Part shown: in pieces, positions 50,889 to 60,186 of the stretch
How the letters are laid out: the number at the start of each line of letters is the position of its first letter
How positions within the stretch are numbered: the first letter of the stretch is position 1
From: Flavimobilis sp052324925
GTDB taxonomy: Bacteria; Actinomycetota; Actinomycetes; Actinomycetales; Cellulomonadaceae
Direction: 5' to 3' (one strand)
NCBI GenBank assembly: GCA_052324925.1
Contig: JBQPRE010000001.1
DNA: 64,000 nt
Program-made: the position numbers and the translations under genes
The notes under the pieces: generated by a model
Seen by the model: only the letters and a program-made list of their open reading frames with translations
The model's database searches: none
What the model was told of the DNA's origin: nothing

Positions 50889-53000
50889 TCACGGGGTGAG
50901 CCGCTCCCAGCAGAACGCGTACGACAACGCTGCGAGATGCGCGGCTTGCGTGTTGTCGGCGGCCCCGCCGTGTCCGCCTTCGAGGTTCTCGTAGTAGGTG
51001 ACGTCGGCGCCGAGTGCCTCGAGCAGCGCTGTGGTCTTGCGAGCGTGCGCGGGGTGCACGCGGTCGTCCTTGGTCGAGGTCGTGAGCAGGACGGGCGGGT
51101 ACTCGATGCCCGGCCGCAGCAGGTGGTACGGCGAGAACGTGCGGATGAACTCCCACTGCGCGGGGTCGTCGGGGTCGCCGTACTCGGCCTCCCAGGAGGC
51201 GCCCGCGAGCAGGTGCGTGTAGCGGAACATGTCGAGGAGCGGCACCTGGATGACGATCGCGCTGAAGAGCTCGGGGTAGCTCGCGAGCATGTTGCCCGTG
51301 AGCAGGCCGCCGTTCGAGCCGCCCTTGCAGGCGAGGTGCGCGTGGTCGGTGATGCCAAGCGCGACGAGGTCGCGGGCGACGGCCGCGAAATCCTCGTACG
51401 CCCGGTGGCGCTTGTCCTTGAGCGCCGCGGCGTGCCACGCGGGGCCGAACTCGCCGCCGCCCCGGATGTTCGCGAGGACGTAGGTGCCCCCGCGTGCGAG
51501 CCAGGCGCGGCCGAGCACTCCGGAGTAGTCCGCGGTGAGCGAGATCTCGAAGCCGCCGTAGCCATACAGGAGCGTCGGGGCTGGCTCGCCCGCCGGGCGG
51601 GCGTCGGGGGCGCCGTGAACGACGAAGTAGGGGACGGCCGTCCCGTCGTCGGAGATAGCGGTGTGCTGCTCCCAGGTCATCCCGGTCGCATCGAAGTGTG
51701 CTGGCAGCGACTTGAGCGCCTCGGGCTCGCGGACACCCGTGGCGTCGTACCGCACGAGGGTGGGCGGTGTGAGGAAGTCCGTCGCCGTGATCCACAGGTC
51801 GTCGTTCTCGTCTCGGTCGACGGCCCCGACCGCGAGCGTCGCTTCGCTCGGAGCATGGGCGAGGGGCTCCTGGGCCCATGGCGCGTCGGGGGAGGCGGGT
51901 GGCGTGAGGACGACGATGCGGTGACGGACGTGGTCGAGGATCGTGAGGACGAGGCGACCGAGCGTCCACGTGACGTTCTCGAGCGCCGTCGTCGCGGTGG
52001 GGGTGAAGAGGGGGACGGGAGCAGCGGTTCCTGCAAGGAGGTCGTCGACGGGTGCGACGAGCAGGGTTCCGCTCGCGTGCTCCGTCCCGGCGACCGTCCA
52101 CGCCTCGCGCAGTCGGATGAGTGCCCAGGGCCCGTGGAGGCCCACGTCGGCGCTCCGGGGTGCGGGGACGAGGACGGGCTCGCCGGAGCCGTCGAGGATG
52201 AAGGTCTCGGACTCGTAGAAGGCGATCGCGCGCCTCACGATGTCGCGCTCGTAGCCGGGGGTGCGTTCGTGATGGGCGCTGATGCTGAGGTCGTCGGCCT
52301 GGCCCGCGTAGACGAGCTCGGCTGCGGCCGGGTCGGTCCCGCGACGCCAACGGCTCACGGTGCGGGGATAGCCCGAGCGGGTCGAGGACGCGGGGTCGGA
52401 CGCCGAGTAGAGGAACACTGTGTCGCGATCGACCCAGCCGAGCCCACCCTTGGCCTCGGCCCGGACGAAGCCACCGTCGGCAGGGGAGACGAAGGTGAGG
52501 GTGGTGAGGTCGAACTCGCGGTCGACGTCGGCGTCGGAGCCGCCGTGCGAGAGAGTGATGAGCGCGCGGTCGAGATCGGGTCGCAGCACCTGGGCACCGT
52601 GCCAGACCCAGTCCTCACCTTCGGCAGCGTTGAGGGCGTCGAGGTCGAGCAGGATCTCCCACTCGGGCGTCGCCGTGCGGTAGGAGTCCTCGGTCGTGCG
52701 TCGCCACAGGCCCCGGGGGTGGTCTGCGTCGCGCCAGAAGTTGTAGAGCATGCCCCCGACCGCGCCGACGTAGGGGATGCGTGCGTCGTCGTCGAGAACC
52801 TCGCGGACCTCAGCCTCGATCTCGGTGAGCAGGCCGTGCTCCCGGGCGTGTGCGTCCGCGGCCTCGCCGCGCTCGCGCGCCCAGTCGAGCGCAGCCTTGT
52901 CGTCGATGTTCTCGAGCCACGCGTGCGGGTCCGCACCGGGGGTGGGAAGGACGACGGGCACGGTGGGTGCGGCGGTGGGGTTGCTCGGGTGCGTCGGCAT
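50889..53000 (-). CDS. Prolyl oligopeptidase family serine peptidase (S9A)
   Basis: A 703-residue cytoplasmic peptidase with an N-terminal seven-bladed propeller (about 75-420) and a C-terminal alpha/beta hydrolase domain. The catalytic triad is Ser in GGSNGG, Asp in STKDDRVHP, and His in EGGHGG. The start ADPHAWLENIDD is typical of S9A. The family cuts short peptides after proline or basic residues. ATG 53000 lacks a ribosome site; TACCGT on the minus strand (53012-53007) lies six bases upstream, so the gene is likely leaderless. Confidence 0.92.
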   Translation of the reverse strand: MPTHPSNPTAAPTVPVVLPTPGADPHAWLENIDDKAALDWARERGEAADAHAREHGLLTEIEAEVREVLDDDARIPYVGAVGGMLYNFWRDADHPRGLWRRTTEDSYRTATPEWEILLDLDALNAAEGEDWVWHGAQVLRPDLDRALITLSHGGSDADVDREFDLTTLTFVSPADGGFVRAEAKGGLGWVDRDTVFLYSASDPASSTRSGYPRTVSRWRRGTDPAAAELVYAGQADDLSISAHHERTPGYERDIVRRAIAFYESETFILDGSGEPVLVPAPRSADVGLHGPWALIRLREAWTVAGTEHASGTLLVAPVDDLLAGTAAPVPLFTPTATTALENVTWTLGRLVLTILDHVRHRIVVLTPPASPDAPWAQEPLAHAPSEATLAVGAVDRDENDDLWITATDFLTPPTLVRYDATGVREPEALKSLPAHFDATGMTWEQHTAISDDGTAVPYFVVHGAPDARPAGEPAPTLLYGYGGFEISLTADYSGVLGRAWLARGGTYVLANIRGGGEFGPAWHAAALKDKRHRAYEDFAAVARDLVALGITDHAHLACKGGSNGGLLTGNMLASYPELFSAIVIQVPLLDMFRYTHLLAGASWEAEYGDPDDPAQWEFIRTFSPYHLLRPGIEYPPVLLTTSTKDDRVHPAHARKTTALLEALGADVTYYENLEGGHGGAADNTQAAHLAALSYAFCWERLTP

Positions 53001-53006
53001 GCGGCC

Positions 53007-53012
53007 ACGGTA
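53007..53012 (-). promoter_or_regulatory. Putative -10 of the leaderless S9A peptidase gene
   Basis: TACCGT on the minus strand, six bases before the ATG at 53000. Confidence 0.45.
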
Positions 53013-53106
53013 GCGCCAGGGTCCGACTTTTCGTTGACGAGCGCCTGCCGCGTGAGGTTCCGGCGTGTGGCGTCGCGGTCCGGCGGCCGATGTCTGTGGC
53101 CCTTGG

Positions 53107-53112
53107 CATGAT
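53107..53112 (+). promoter_or_regulatory. Putative -10 of leaderless ligA
   Basis: CATGAT, seven bases before the GTG at 53120. The first base departs from the TANNNT consensus, so this is less sure than the others. Confidence 0.35.
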
Positions 53113-53119
53113 GGTGCGC

Positions 53120-55435
53120 GTGACTGAACTTGACGAGCCCACCTTCGCCCCGGACGAGCCGGATGCTGCCGTGCGCGCGCGCTGGACGGACCTCGCAGAG
53201 ACGGTTACGGCGCACCAGTTCGCCTACTACGTCAAGGACGCACCACTCGTCTCGGACGGCGAGTTCGACGCGCTGCTCGGCGAGCTCGCGGCCCTCGAGG
53301 ACCGCTTCCCGTCGCTGCGCACGCCCGACTCGCCGACGCAGCGGGTGGGTGGGACGTTCTCGACTGATTTCGCAGCGGTCGACCACGTCGAGCGCATGTT
53401 GTCGCTCGACAACGCGTTCTCGTTCGAGGACGTCGAGGCCTGGGCGGGCCGGGTGCGCCAGGGCGTGGGTGCGGCCACGATCCACTACCTCACCGAGGTG
53501 AAGATCGATGGCCTCGCGATCGTGCTCGTGTACGAGCACGGCAGGCTTGTCCGCGCAGTGACGCGCGGAGATGGCCGCACGGGCGAGGACGTCACGCTCA
53601 ACGTCCGCACGATCACCTCGATCCCGCACGTGCTCGCGGGCGACCCCGCGACGCATCCCGAGCTCGTCGAGGTGCGGGGCGAGGTCTTCTTCCCCGTCAC
53701 GCAGTTCGAGGCGCTCAACGGGGCGCAGGTCGCCGCGGGCAGGCCGCCGTTCGCGAACCCGCGCAATGCCGCGGCAGGCTCGTTGCGGCAGAAGGACCCG
53801 CGCGTGACCGCGTCGCGTTCGCTCGACATGTACGCGCACGGTGTCGGTGCCCTTGTGTGGGGGCAGGCGGCAGTTCCTGCTGACCTCACCGAGGGCCGTG
53901 CTCGGCAGTCGAGTGAGTACACGCTCCTGCAGGTGTGGGGACTTCCGGTCTCGCCCCACAACGTCGTGTGTGACGACCTCGACGGGGTGCGGTCGTTCAT
54001 CGCGCACTTTGCCGAGCACCGTCACGACATCGAGCACGAGCTCGACGGCGTCGTCGTCAAGATCGACGAGATCGCGCTGCAGCGCGCCCTCGGCGCGACG
54101 AGCCGTGCGCCGCGCTGGGCGATCGCGTACAAGTACCCGCCCGAGGAGGTGACGACGCGCCTGCTCGACATCGTCGTCGGCGTGGGCCGTACGGGCCGCG
54201 CTACCCCGTACGCCGTGATGGAGCCGGTGCGCGTCGCGGGCTCGGTCGTGCGCCAGGCGACCCTGCACAACCAGGACGTCGTCAAGGTCAAGGGCGTACG
54301 GATCGGCGACATGGTCGTGCTGCGCAAGGCCGGCGATGTCATCCCGGAGATCGTCGGGCCGGTCGAGGCCGCGGCGGAGGACGGACACCCGCGCCGGGAC
54401 TTCGTCATGCCGTCCGCGTGCCCCGAGTGTGGCGCGGTGCTGCGACCGATGAAGGACGGCGACGTCGACCTGCGTTGCCCCAACGCGCGCTCGTGCCCCG
54501 CACAGGTCCGCGGCAGGGTCGAGCACATCGGTTCACGTGGCGGCCTCGACATCGAGGTGCTCGGCGAGGTGACGGCCGCCGCCCTCACGCAGCCGCTCGT
54601 CCCCGAGGTCCCCCCGCTCGAGACCGAGGCGGGGTTGTTCGACCTCACGGAGGCCGACCTCGTGCCGATCCGGGTGGTTGTCAAGGACGCCGAGACAGGC
54701 CTGCCCAAGGTCGACGACGACGGCCAGGCCAAGGAGCGCACGCCCTTTGCGCGCCGTGCCTCGAAGAAGGACCTCGAGCTGTGGGCCGAGGGGCTGGGCC
54801 TGACGCTCGACGAGGCTCGTGCGACGGGGCACGAACCACCGGCCGTCGTGCCCTCGGCGGCCGCAGGCAAGCTCGTCGCCGAGCTCGTCAAGGCTCGGAC
54901 GAAGGACCTGTGGCGCGTCATCGTGTCGCTCAACATTCGCCACGTCGGCCCGTCCGCAGCTCGTGCGCTGGCCGATCACTTCGGTTCGCTCGACCTCGTG
55001 AGGAGCGCGTCGGCTGCCGAGCTCGCCGCTGTCGAGGGGGTAGGCCCGACGATCGCGACCGAGATCCTCGCGTGGTTCGCCGTCGACTGGCATGTCGAGA
55101 TCGTCGAACGGTGGCGTGCGGCCGGGGTTCAGCTCGTGACCCCTGGCCACCCGGGGCCCGGGGCCCCTCACGAACAGGCGACGGGTGTGCTCGACGGCCT
55201 CTCGGTCGTCGTCACGGGTGGCCTCGAGAACTTCACGCGTGACGGTGCGAAGGAGGCGATCCTTGCGGCGGGTGGCAAGTCGGCGGGCTCGGTCTCCAAG
55301 CGCACAGACTTTGTCGTCGTCGGCGAGAACGCGGGGTCAAAGGAGACCAAGGCGCGGGAGCTCGGCCTCCGCATCCTTGATGAGGACGGGTTCGTCCGCC
55401 TCCTCGCGGAGGGGCCGGCGGCATTCGACGCCTGA
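53120..55435 (+). CDS. ligA: NAD+-dependent DNA ligase
   Basis: Joins nicks in replication and repair using NAD+. The 771-residue protein has the Ia domain, the adenylation site KIDG with Lys128 (TEVKIDGLAI), an OB fold, a four-cysteine zinc finger (CPECGAVL, then CPNARSC), a helix-hairpin-helix region and a C-terminal BRCT domain (LDGLSVVVTGGLENFTRDGA). An extra stretch of about 70 residues lies between the zinc finger and the helix-hairpin-helix region (TEADLVPIRVVVKDAETG, KERTPFARRASKKDLELW). GTG 53120 is one of several starts (ATG 53108, 53111). Confidence 0.96.
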   Translation: MTELDEPTFAPDEPDAAVRARWTDLAETVTAHQFAYYVKDAPLVSDGEFDALLGELAALEDRFPSLRTPDSPTQRVGGTFSTDFAAVDHVERMLSLDNAFSFEDVEAWAGRVRQGVGAATIHYLTEVKIDGLAIVLVYEHGRLVRAVTRGDGRTGEDVTLNVRTITSIPHVLAGDPATHPELVEVRGEVFFPVTQFEALNGAQVAAGRPPFANPRNAAAGSLRQKDPRVTASRSLDMYAHGVGALVWGQAAVPADLTEGRARQSSEYTLLQVWGLPVSPHNVVCDDLDGVRSFIAHFAEHRHDIEHELDGVVVKIDEIALQRALGATSRAPRWAIAYKYPPEEVTTRLLDIVVGVGRTGRATPYAVMEPVRVAGSVVRQATLHNQDVVKVKGVRIGDMVVLRKAGDVIPEIVGPVEAAAEDGHPRRDFVMPSACPECGAVLRPMKDGDVDLRCPNARSCPAQVRGRVEHIGSRGGLDIEVLGEVTAAALTQPLVPEVPPLETEAGLFDLTEADLVPIRVVVKDAETGLPKVDDDGQAKERTPFARRASKKDLELWAEGLGLTLDEARATGHEPPAVVPSAAAGKLVAELVKARTKDLWRVIVSLNIRHVGPSAARALADHFGSLDLVRSASAAELAAVEGVGPTIATEILAWFAVDWHVEIVERWRAAGVQLVTPGHPGPGAPHEQATGVLDGLSVVVTGGLENFTRDGAKEAILAAGGKSAGSVSKRTDFVVVGENAGSKETKARELGLRILDEDGFVRLLAEGPAAFDA

Positions 55436-55471
55436 CGCGCGCCGACGCGCGCCGACGGCACGTCGTGCTGG

Positions 55472-56134
55472 TCAGTTGCGCGCGGCCCAGAGCAGCCCGC
55501 GCTCGATGATGGTCCGCACCTCGGGGGCTGCGAGGTCCGCGAGGTTGTGGCCCGGGGCGCACACGAGGATGTGACCGTGGCCCCAGCGGCGCGTCCAGAC
55601 GGCCGGGTGCGTTGTCGGGCCGCCCCACGGATCGCCCGGTTCGGCCTCGATCGTCGTGGTGGCGAGGACGTCGAGCAGGGGGTCGGTGAGCATCCAGTAG
55701 CGCTCGGAGCGCAGCGTGAAGTCGCGGAGCCCAGCGATGACGGGGTGGTCGGCGCGTTCGGGAACGATGCTCACGGTGTGTTCGACCGTGTCGCCTGGGT
55801 GGGCTGCGAACTGGGCGCCCATGAGGTGAAGGTAATCGGCCGACATCCGGAACGAGTCGACGACACCGCCGTGCCAGCCGACGAGGCCTGTTCCGGCAGC
55901 GATCGCGGTGCGCAGGCCGTTGACTTCGTCGCCGAGGATCTCGCCCATGGTCCAGCACTGGAGGATGAGATCGGTCGCAGCCATGAGCTCGGTGTCGGCG
56001 TAGACCTCGAGGGAGTCGGAGACGATGACGGTGAACCCGGCGTCCTCGAGGAACGGCACGAAGAGGTCGGTCGCCTCCTGCGGGGCGTGCCCGTCCCACC
56101 CTCCGCGGACGACGAGTGCCTGGCGTGCGGTCAT
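55472..56134 (-). CDS. ThuA-like protein (trehalose-utilisation family)
   Basis: A 220-residue protein with the class-I-glutamine-amidotransferase-like ThuA fold: ALVVRGGWDGHAPQEATDLF, GLVGWHGGVVDSF (family G-x-HGG), HTVSIVPERADHPVIAGL, and a final APGHNLADLAAPEVRTII. ThuA with the dehydrogenase ThuB is needed for trehalose and sucrose use in Sinorhizobium and takes part in making 3-keto sugars (established). The nearby Gfo/Idh/MocA gene at 61.3 kb would be the dehydrogenase partner. ATG 56134 has AGAGGAG seven bases upstream. A hairpin separates it from the upstream ROK gene. Confidence 0.85.
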   Translation of the reverse strand: MTARQALVVRGGWDGHAPQEATDLFVPFLEDAGFTVIVSDSLEVYADTELMAATDLILQCWTMGEILGDEVNGLRTAIAAGTGLVGWHGGVVDSFRMSADYLHLMGAQFAAHPGDTVEHTVSIVPERADHPVIAGLRDFTLRSERYWMLTDPLLDVLATTTIEAEPGDPWGGPTTHPAVWTRRWGHGHILVCAPGHNLADLAAPEVRTIIERGLLWAARN

Positions 56135-56171
56135 CGGTGACTCCTCTTGCGGGCGTTCGGCTGACGGCGGT

Positions 56172-56198
56172 GTCCAGACCGACCGTAGCGGTCTGGAC
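56172..56198 (-). terminator. Hairpin between the ROK gene and thuA
   Basis: A 10-bp perfect stem (GTCCAGACCG / CGGTCTGGAC) with a 7-base loop, 18 bases after the ROK gene's stop on the minus strand. It could terminate or attenuate read-through into thuA, or be a binding site for the regulator. Confidence 0.55.
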
Positions 56199-56216
56199 GG
56201 GACGAGGCGAGCGTCG

Positions 56217-57401
56217 TTACTGGACGAGTGCCTCGACGGCGGCGGGTGAGAGCACGGCCTCGCACGCCATGACGCTCGCGCCGAGGACGCCGGACCGGGT
56301 TCGGGTGCGCGAGGTGACGATGCGCAGGTGCTGGGTCGCGAGGGGCAGGGACCGTTGGTAGACGACTTCGCGGATGCCCGCGATGAGGTGCTCGCCCGCC
56401 TCGGCCAGTACGCCGCCGACAACGATCATCGAGGGGTTGAGCATGCTCACGCAGGTCGCCAGGACTGCGCCGAGCTCGCGGCCCGCCTGGCGGACCTCGG
56501 CGCTCGCGGCCGTGTCGCCGGAGCGGACGAGGGCGACGACGTCGGATGTGGTGCGCACGTCGCGGCCGGCGTCGCGCAGGCGGCTGACGAGGGCGTTGCC
56601 TCCGGCGACTGCCTCGAGGCAGCCGGTGTTGCCGCAGCGGCACAGGACGTCGTGGCGGCCGGGGACGGCGACGTGGCCGATGTCGCCCGCGGCGCCCTGG
56701 GCACCGCGTCGGATCTCGCCGTCGGAGATGATGCCGGAGCCGATCCCGGTGGCGATCTTGACGAAGAGCAGGTGGTCGACGTCGGGCCACGTCGTGGCGT
56801 GCTCGCCGAGCGCCATGATGTTGACGTCGTTGTCGACGAGGACGGGTGCGCCGAGGGCGCGCCGCAGGACGCCGGGGACGTCGGCGTCGTCCCAGCCGGG
56901 CATGATCGGGGGGCTGATGGGGCGGCCGCTCGTGTGCTCGACGGGTCCCGGTAGTCCGACGCCGATGCTCACGAGGTCGGTGCGGGGTCGGCCGATGCTC
57001 GTGATCATCTCGTCGGCGAGCTCGATGACGCGGGCGAGGACGTGGTCGGGTCCGTCCGCGATGTCGAGGTCTTCGCTGCGGGTGTCGAGGACGTTGGAGG
57101 CGAGGTCGGTCACGGCGAGCCGGGCGTGAGTGGCTCCGAGGTCGACGGCGAGGACGAGCCGCGCGCCGGGGTTGAACGCAAATGTTGCGGGCGGCCGGCC
57201 ACCGGTCGAGACGGCTTCCCCGGAGGGTGCGACCAGGCCTGAGGCGAGGAGCAGATCGACACGGGCGGCGATCGTCGAGCGTGCCTGTCCGGTGCTCTGG
57301 GCGAGGTCCGCGCGGGTGCGGGGGGTCCCGTCGCGGAGCAGCTGGAACATCTCGCCAGCACCGTTCCCGCGGGGGGCGAACTTCGCGGCGTCCTCGACCA
57401 T
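56217..57401 (-). CDS. ROK-family transcriptional repressor
   Basis: A 394-residue regulator with an N-terminal winged helix-turn-helix (TRADLAQSTGQARSTIAARVDLLLASGLV, at about 30-58; cited here by its ends TRADLAQ and ASGLV), then the ROK sugar-kinase-like domain: DLGATHARLAV, GVGLPGPVEH, and the zinc motif CRCGNTGCLEA. It faces the ABC transporter operon across 108 bases and very likely represses it and itself, with a sugar as inducer (inference). ATG 57401 or GTG 57407 could be the start; neither has a ribosome site. thuA follows on the same strand. Confidence 0.88.
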   Translation of the reverse strand: MVEDAAKFAPRGNGAGEMFQLLRDGTPRTRADLAQSTGQARSTIAARVDLLLASGLVAPSGEAVSTGGRPPATFAFNPGARLVLAVDLGATHARLAVTDLASNVLDTRSEDLDIADGPDHVLARVIELADEMITSIGRPRTDLVSIGVGLPGPVEHTSGRPISPPIMPGWDDADVPGVLRRALGAPVLVDNDVNIMALGEHATTWPDVDHLLFVKIATGIGSGIISDGEIRRGAQGAAGDIGHVAVPGRHDVLCRCGNTGCLEAVAGGNALVSRLRDAGRDVRTTSDVVALVRSGDTAASAEVRQAGRELGAVLATCVSMLNPSMIVVGGVLAEAGEHLIAGIREVVYQRSLPLATQHLRIVTSRTRTRSGVLGASVMACEAVLSPAAVEALVQ

Positions 57402-57473
57402 GCGCACAGTGAACCACGTCTGCTTCTGCGGGTCACGTTCGCGTAACACGCGCAGGCAACTTCCATCTTTTGA

Positions 57474-57502
57474 TTGACGATCGACAGAAGTCTCCGTAGC
57501 GT
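57474..57502 (+). promoter_or_regulatory. Promoter of the sugar ABC operon
   Basis: TTGACG (57474-57479), a 17-base spacer, then TAGCGT (57497-57502), near-consensus for the housekeeping sigma factor. The -10 ends seven bases before the ATG at 57510, so the transcript is probably leaderless. The ROK repressor is expected to bind around here; TGACGATCGACA (57476-57487) around a central GATC is a possible site. Confidence 0.75.
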
Positions 57503-57509
57503 CATCGTC

Positions 57510-59045
57510 ATGGTCAACGACGACCCCCACCAGATCGACGAGCCCGCGCCCTTCCTTCGTATGCGCGGCATCGTCAAAACCTTCCCCGGCGCCCGAGCCC
57601 TCAGCGGCGTCGACCTCGACGTCCGCCCGGGCGAGGTTCACTGCCTCCTGGGCCAGAACGGCGCCGGCAAGTCGACGCTCATCAAGGTGCTCGCAGGCGC
57701 ACACCAGCCCGACGAGGGCGAGATCGACATCGACGGACACGTCGTCGCGCTGCCGACCCCGGTGGCAGCGCTTCGCCACGGCATCGCGACGATGTACCAG
57801 GAGCTCGACGTCGTCGACGGCCTCACGGTCGCTGAGAACGTCTTCCTCGGTCACGAGCTTGCGAGCGCGGGCCTTACCCGCCGTTCTGAGCTCCGCAGGC
57901 GGACCGCCGAGATCCTTGCGCGGCTCGGCCACCCAGAGATCCGGCCGGGGCGGGAGGTCGGAAGCCTTGCGGCGGCCGGGAAGCAGGTCGTCTCGATGGC
58001 ACGTGCCCTCTCCCGTGGAGCGCGCGTCATCGTCATGGACGAGCCCTCAGCCGTCCTCGACACGGAGGAGGTCGACAATCTCTTCCGCGTCGTGGCCGAG
58101 CTCACGGCTGCGGGCGTCGCTGTCGTCTACATCTCCCACCGGCTCGAGGAGATCAGGCGTGTCGGTGACCGCATCACCGTGCTCAAGGACGGCCGCACGG
58201 TTGCGTCTGGCCTGAGCGTCGCCGAGACGCCGACCTCCCAGCTCATCGAGCTCATGACGGGGCGCGCCGTTGACAGCGTCTTCCCCGACCGCGCGACCGA
58301 GGTCGTCGAGGGCGACCCCGTGCTCGACGTGAGGGGCCTCGCCCTCGAGGGAGTCTTCGACGGCGTCGACATCACGATCCGGCCCGGTGAGGTCGTCGGC
58401 ATCGCGGGCCTCGTCGGCTCGGGTCGCTCAGAGATCCTCGAGACGATCTATGGCGCCCGCCGGGCGACGCGCGGCACGGTCCACGTCGACGCCCGCCCGC
58501 TGCGCCGCGGGTCAGTGCGACGCGCGGTCGCTGCCGGCATCGGGCTGTGCCCCGAGGAGCGCAAGTCTCAAGGTCTGCTGCTCGACGAGCCCGTCTACCG
58601 CAACATCACGCTCTCGACGTTCGGCCGCACGGCTCGTGCGGGCTTCCTCGACGAGCACACCGAGCGTAGCCAGGCGCGGGCGCAGATCGAGGACCTCGGG
58701 CTCCGTCCCGCTGATCCCGATCGCCACGCCCGTACCCTCTCGGGCGGCAACCAGCAGAAGATCCTCCTCGGCCGGTGGCTGCTCCACGGCTGCCGCGTGC
58801 TTCTGCTCGACGAGCCGACGCGCGGGGTCGACGTGGGTGCCCGCTCCGAGATCTACGCGCTCGTGCGTCGCCTCACGGCGCAGGGCACGGCTGTTCTTGT
58901 CGTCTCGAGCGAGATCGAGGAGGTGCTCGGTCTTGCGGACCGGGTGCTCGTGCTCGCTGAAGGACGCGTCGTCCACTCCGGCCCCGCGGCCGACATCGAC
59001 GAGCACCGTGTGCTCGATCTCGTCATGGAAGGAAGTGCAGCGTGA
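57510..59045 (+). CDS. Ribose/galactose-type sugar ABC transporter ATPase (two NBDs)
   Basis: A 511-residue double ATPase of the RbsA/MglA/XylG class. The N-terminal NBD has Walker A GQNGAGKST and Walker B VIVMDEPSAVLD with a divergent signature LAAAGKQVV. The C-terminal NBD has a degenerate Walker A (GLVGSGRSE), signature LSGGNQQK, and Walker B LLLDEPTRGVDVG. This layout is diagnostic for monosaccharide (CUT2) transporters. ATG 57510 is chosen since the TTG upstream is the -35 element. The stop overlaps the permease start (GTGA). Confidence 0.95.
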   Translation: MVNDDPHQIDEPAPFLRMRGIVKTFPGARALSGVDLDVRPGEVHCLLGQNGAGKSTLIKVLAGAHQPDEGEIDIDGHVVALPTPVAALRHGIATMYQELDVVDGLTVAENVFLGHELASAGLTRRSELRRRTAEILARLGHPEIRPGREVGSLAAAGKQVVSMARALSRGARVIVMDEPSAVLDTEEVDNLFRVVAELTAAGVAVVYISHRLEEIRRVGDRITVLKDGRTVASGLSVAETPTSQLIELMTGRAVDSVFPDRATEVVEGDPVLDVRGLALEGVFDGVDITIRPGEVVGIAGLVGSGRSEILETIYGARRATRGTVHVDARPLRRGSVRRAVAAGIGLCPEERKSQGLLLDEPVYRNITLSTFGRTARAGFLDEHTERSQARAQIEDLGLRPADPDRHARTLSGGNQQKILLGRWLLHGCRVLLLDEPTRGVDVGARSEIYALVRRLTAQGTAVLVVSSEIEEVLGLADRVLVLAEGRVVHSGPAADIDEHRVLDLVMEGSAA

Positions 59046-60100
59046 GCCCCGACACCACCTCGCCCGACACCACCTCGCCCGCTGCGACCGAGAGCACGCC
59101 ACCCGCGCCTGCGACCTCGCCTGCGGCGAGGCGTCGGCATCCGCTCTCGGGTGCGGCGGGACGCAACGCGGGGCTCGTCGTCGCGCTCGCGCTGCTGTGC
59201 GTCGTCGGTCTCGTCACGGCCGACGAGCGTTTCGCGTCCGTGAGCAACCTCCTCACCGTTCTCAGCCTTGCCTCGATCATCGGCGTCCTGAGCATCGGGA
59301 TGACCTTCGTCGTCACGACGGGTGGCATCGACCTGTCGGTCGGAGCAGTGATGGGGCTGTCGTCGGTGTGGGCGACGACGCTCGCGACGCAGCAGATGGC
59401 GGCGGACGTGCACTGGTCGATCATGGTGATCACGGCGCTCGCGGTCGGCCTGGTCGCGGGGCTCGTCAACGGTGCGCTCGTCGCGTACGGCAAGGTCGTC
59501 GCGTTCATCGCGACCCTCGCCATGATGGCTGCGGCCCGCGGCCTCGCCGAGATGATCTCCAACCGCCAGACGCAGCGCGTCCGGGTCCGGCCGTTCCTCG
59601 ACTTCTTCGGCGACGACCTGCTGGGAGTGCCGATCCTCGTGTGGATCTTCGCGCTCGTCTCGGCGGTCGGCTGGGTCCTCCTCAACCGCACGACGTTCGG
59701 CCGACGGACGGTTGCGGTCGGCGGTAACCCCGAGGCCGCACGGCTTGCGGGTATCAACGTTCGTCGGCACACGATGTTCGTCTACGGGCTTGCGGGCCTC
59801 ACGGCCGGGATCGGTGGCGTCATGATGCTCGTCCGGACCACCGCGGGCACCTCGACGCACGGGTCGATGTACGAGCTTGACGCGATCGCGGCGGTCGTCG
59901 TCGGCGGCACGTTGCTCATCGGTGGCCGGGGCACGATCGTCGGCACCGTCTTCGGCGTCTTGATCTTCACGACGCTCACCAACGTCTTCACCCTCAACAA
60001 CCTTTCGACGTCGGCTCAGGCCGTGGCGAAGGGCGTCATCATCGTCGCCGCGGTTCTGCTCCAGCAGCATCTCGCCCGACGATCCCGCTCGACCACCTGA
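59042..60100 (+). CDS. Sugar ABC transporter permease (RbsC type)
   Basis: A 352-residue integral membrane protein with eight to ten hydrophobic helices and the CUT2 permease marks MTFVVTTGGIDLSVGAVMGL, AVGGNPEAARLAGINV (coupling helix) and GTLLIGGRGTIVGTVFG. The N-terminus is a Ser/Thr/Pro-rich cytoplasmic tail with a direct repeat of SPDTT. It probably acts as a homodimer with the double ATPase. GTG 59042 overlaps the ATPase stop. A gap of 86 bases precedes the binding-protein gene. Confidence 0.95.
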   Translation: MSPDTTSPDTTSPAATESTPPAPATSPAARRRHPLSGAAGRNAGLVVALALLCVVGLVTADERFASVSNLLTVLSLASIIGVLSIGMTFVVTTGGIDLSVGAVMGLSSVWATTLATQQMAADVHWSIMVITALAVGLVAGLVNGALVAYGKVVAFIATLAMMAAARGLAEMISNRQTQRVRVRPFLDFFGDDLLGVPILVWIFALVSAVGWVLLNRTTFGRRTVAVGGNPEAARLAGINVRRHTMFVYGLAGLTAGIGGVMMLVRTTAGTSTHGSMYELDAIAAVVVGGTLLIGGRGTIVGTVFGVLIFTTLTNVFTLNNLSTSAQAVAKGVIIVAAVLLQQHLARRSRSTT

Positions 60101-60186
60101 CAGGGCTGCTGCTCTCGGCGCCCGTGGCGCGGGGAGCGGCGGCCGCCCTCCACAGCACCCTTTCCTCACGAAACAAGGAGACAGTC

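Noticed and set aside
50937..53111. 724-residue open frame on the plus strand opposite the S9A peptidase
   Set aside because: Antisense shadow of a gene with a complete Ser-Asp-His triad; glycine/valine/arginine-rich and domain-free.
57474..57509. TTG 57474 as the start of the ABC ATPase
   Set aside because: The TTG is part of the TTGACG -35 element of a 17-bp-spaced promoter; ATG 57510 fits the family start and a leaderless mRNA.
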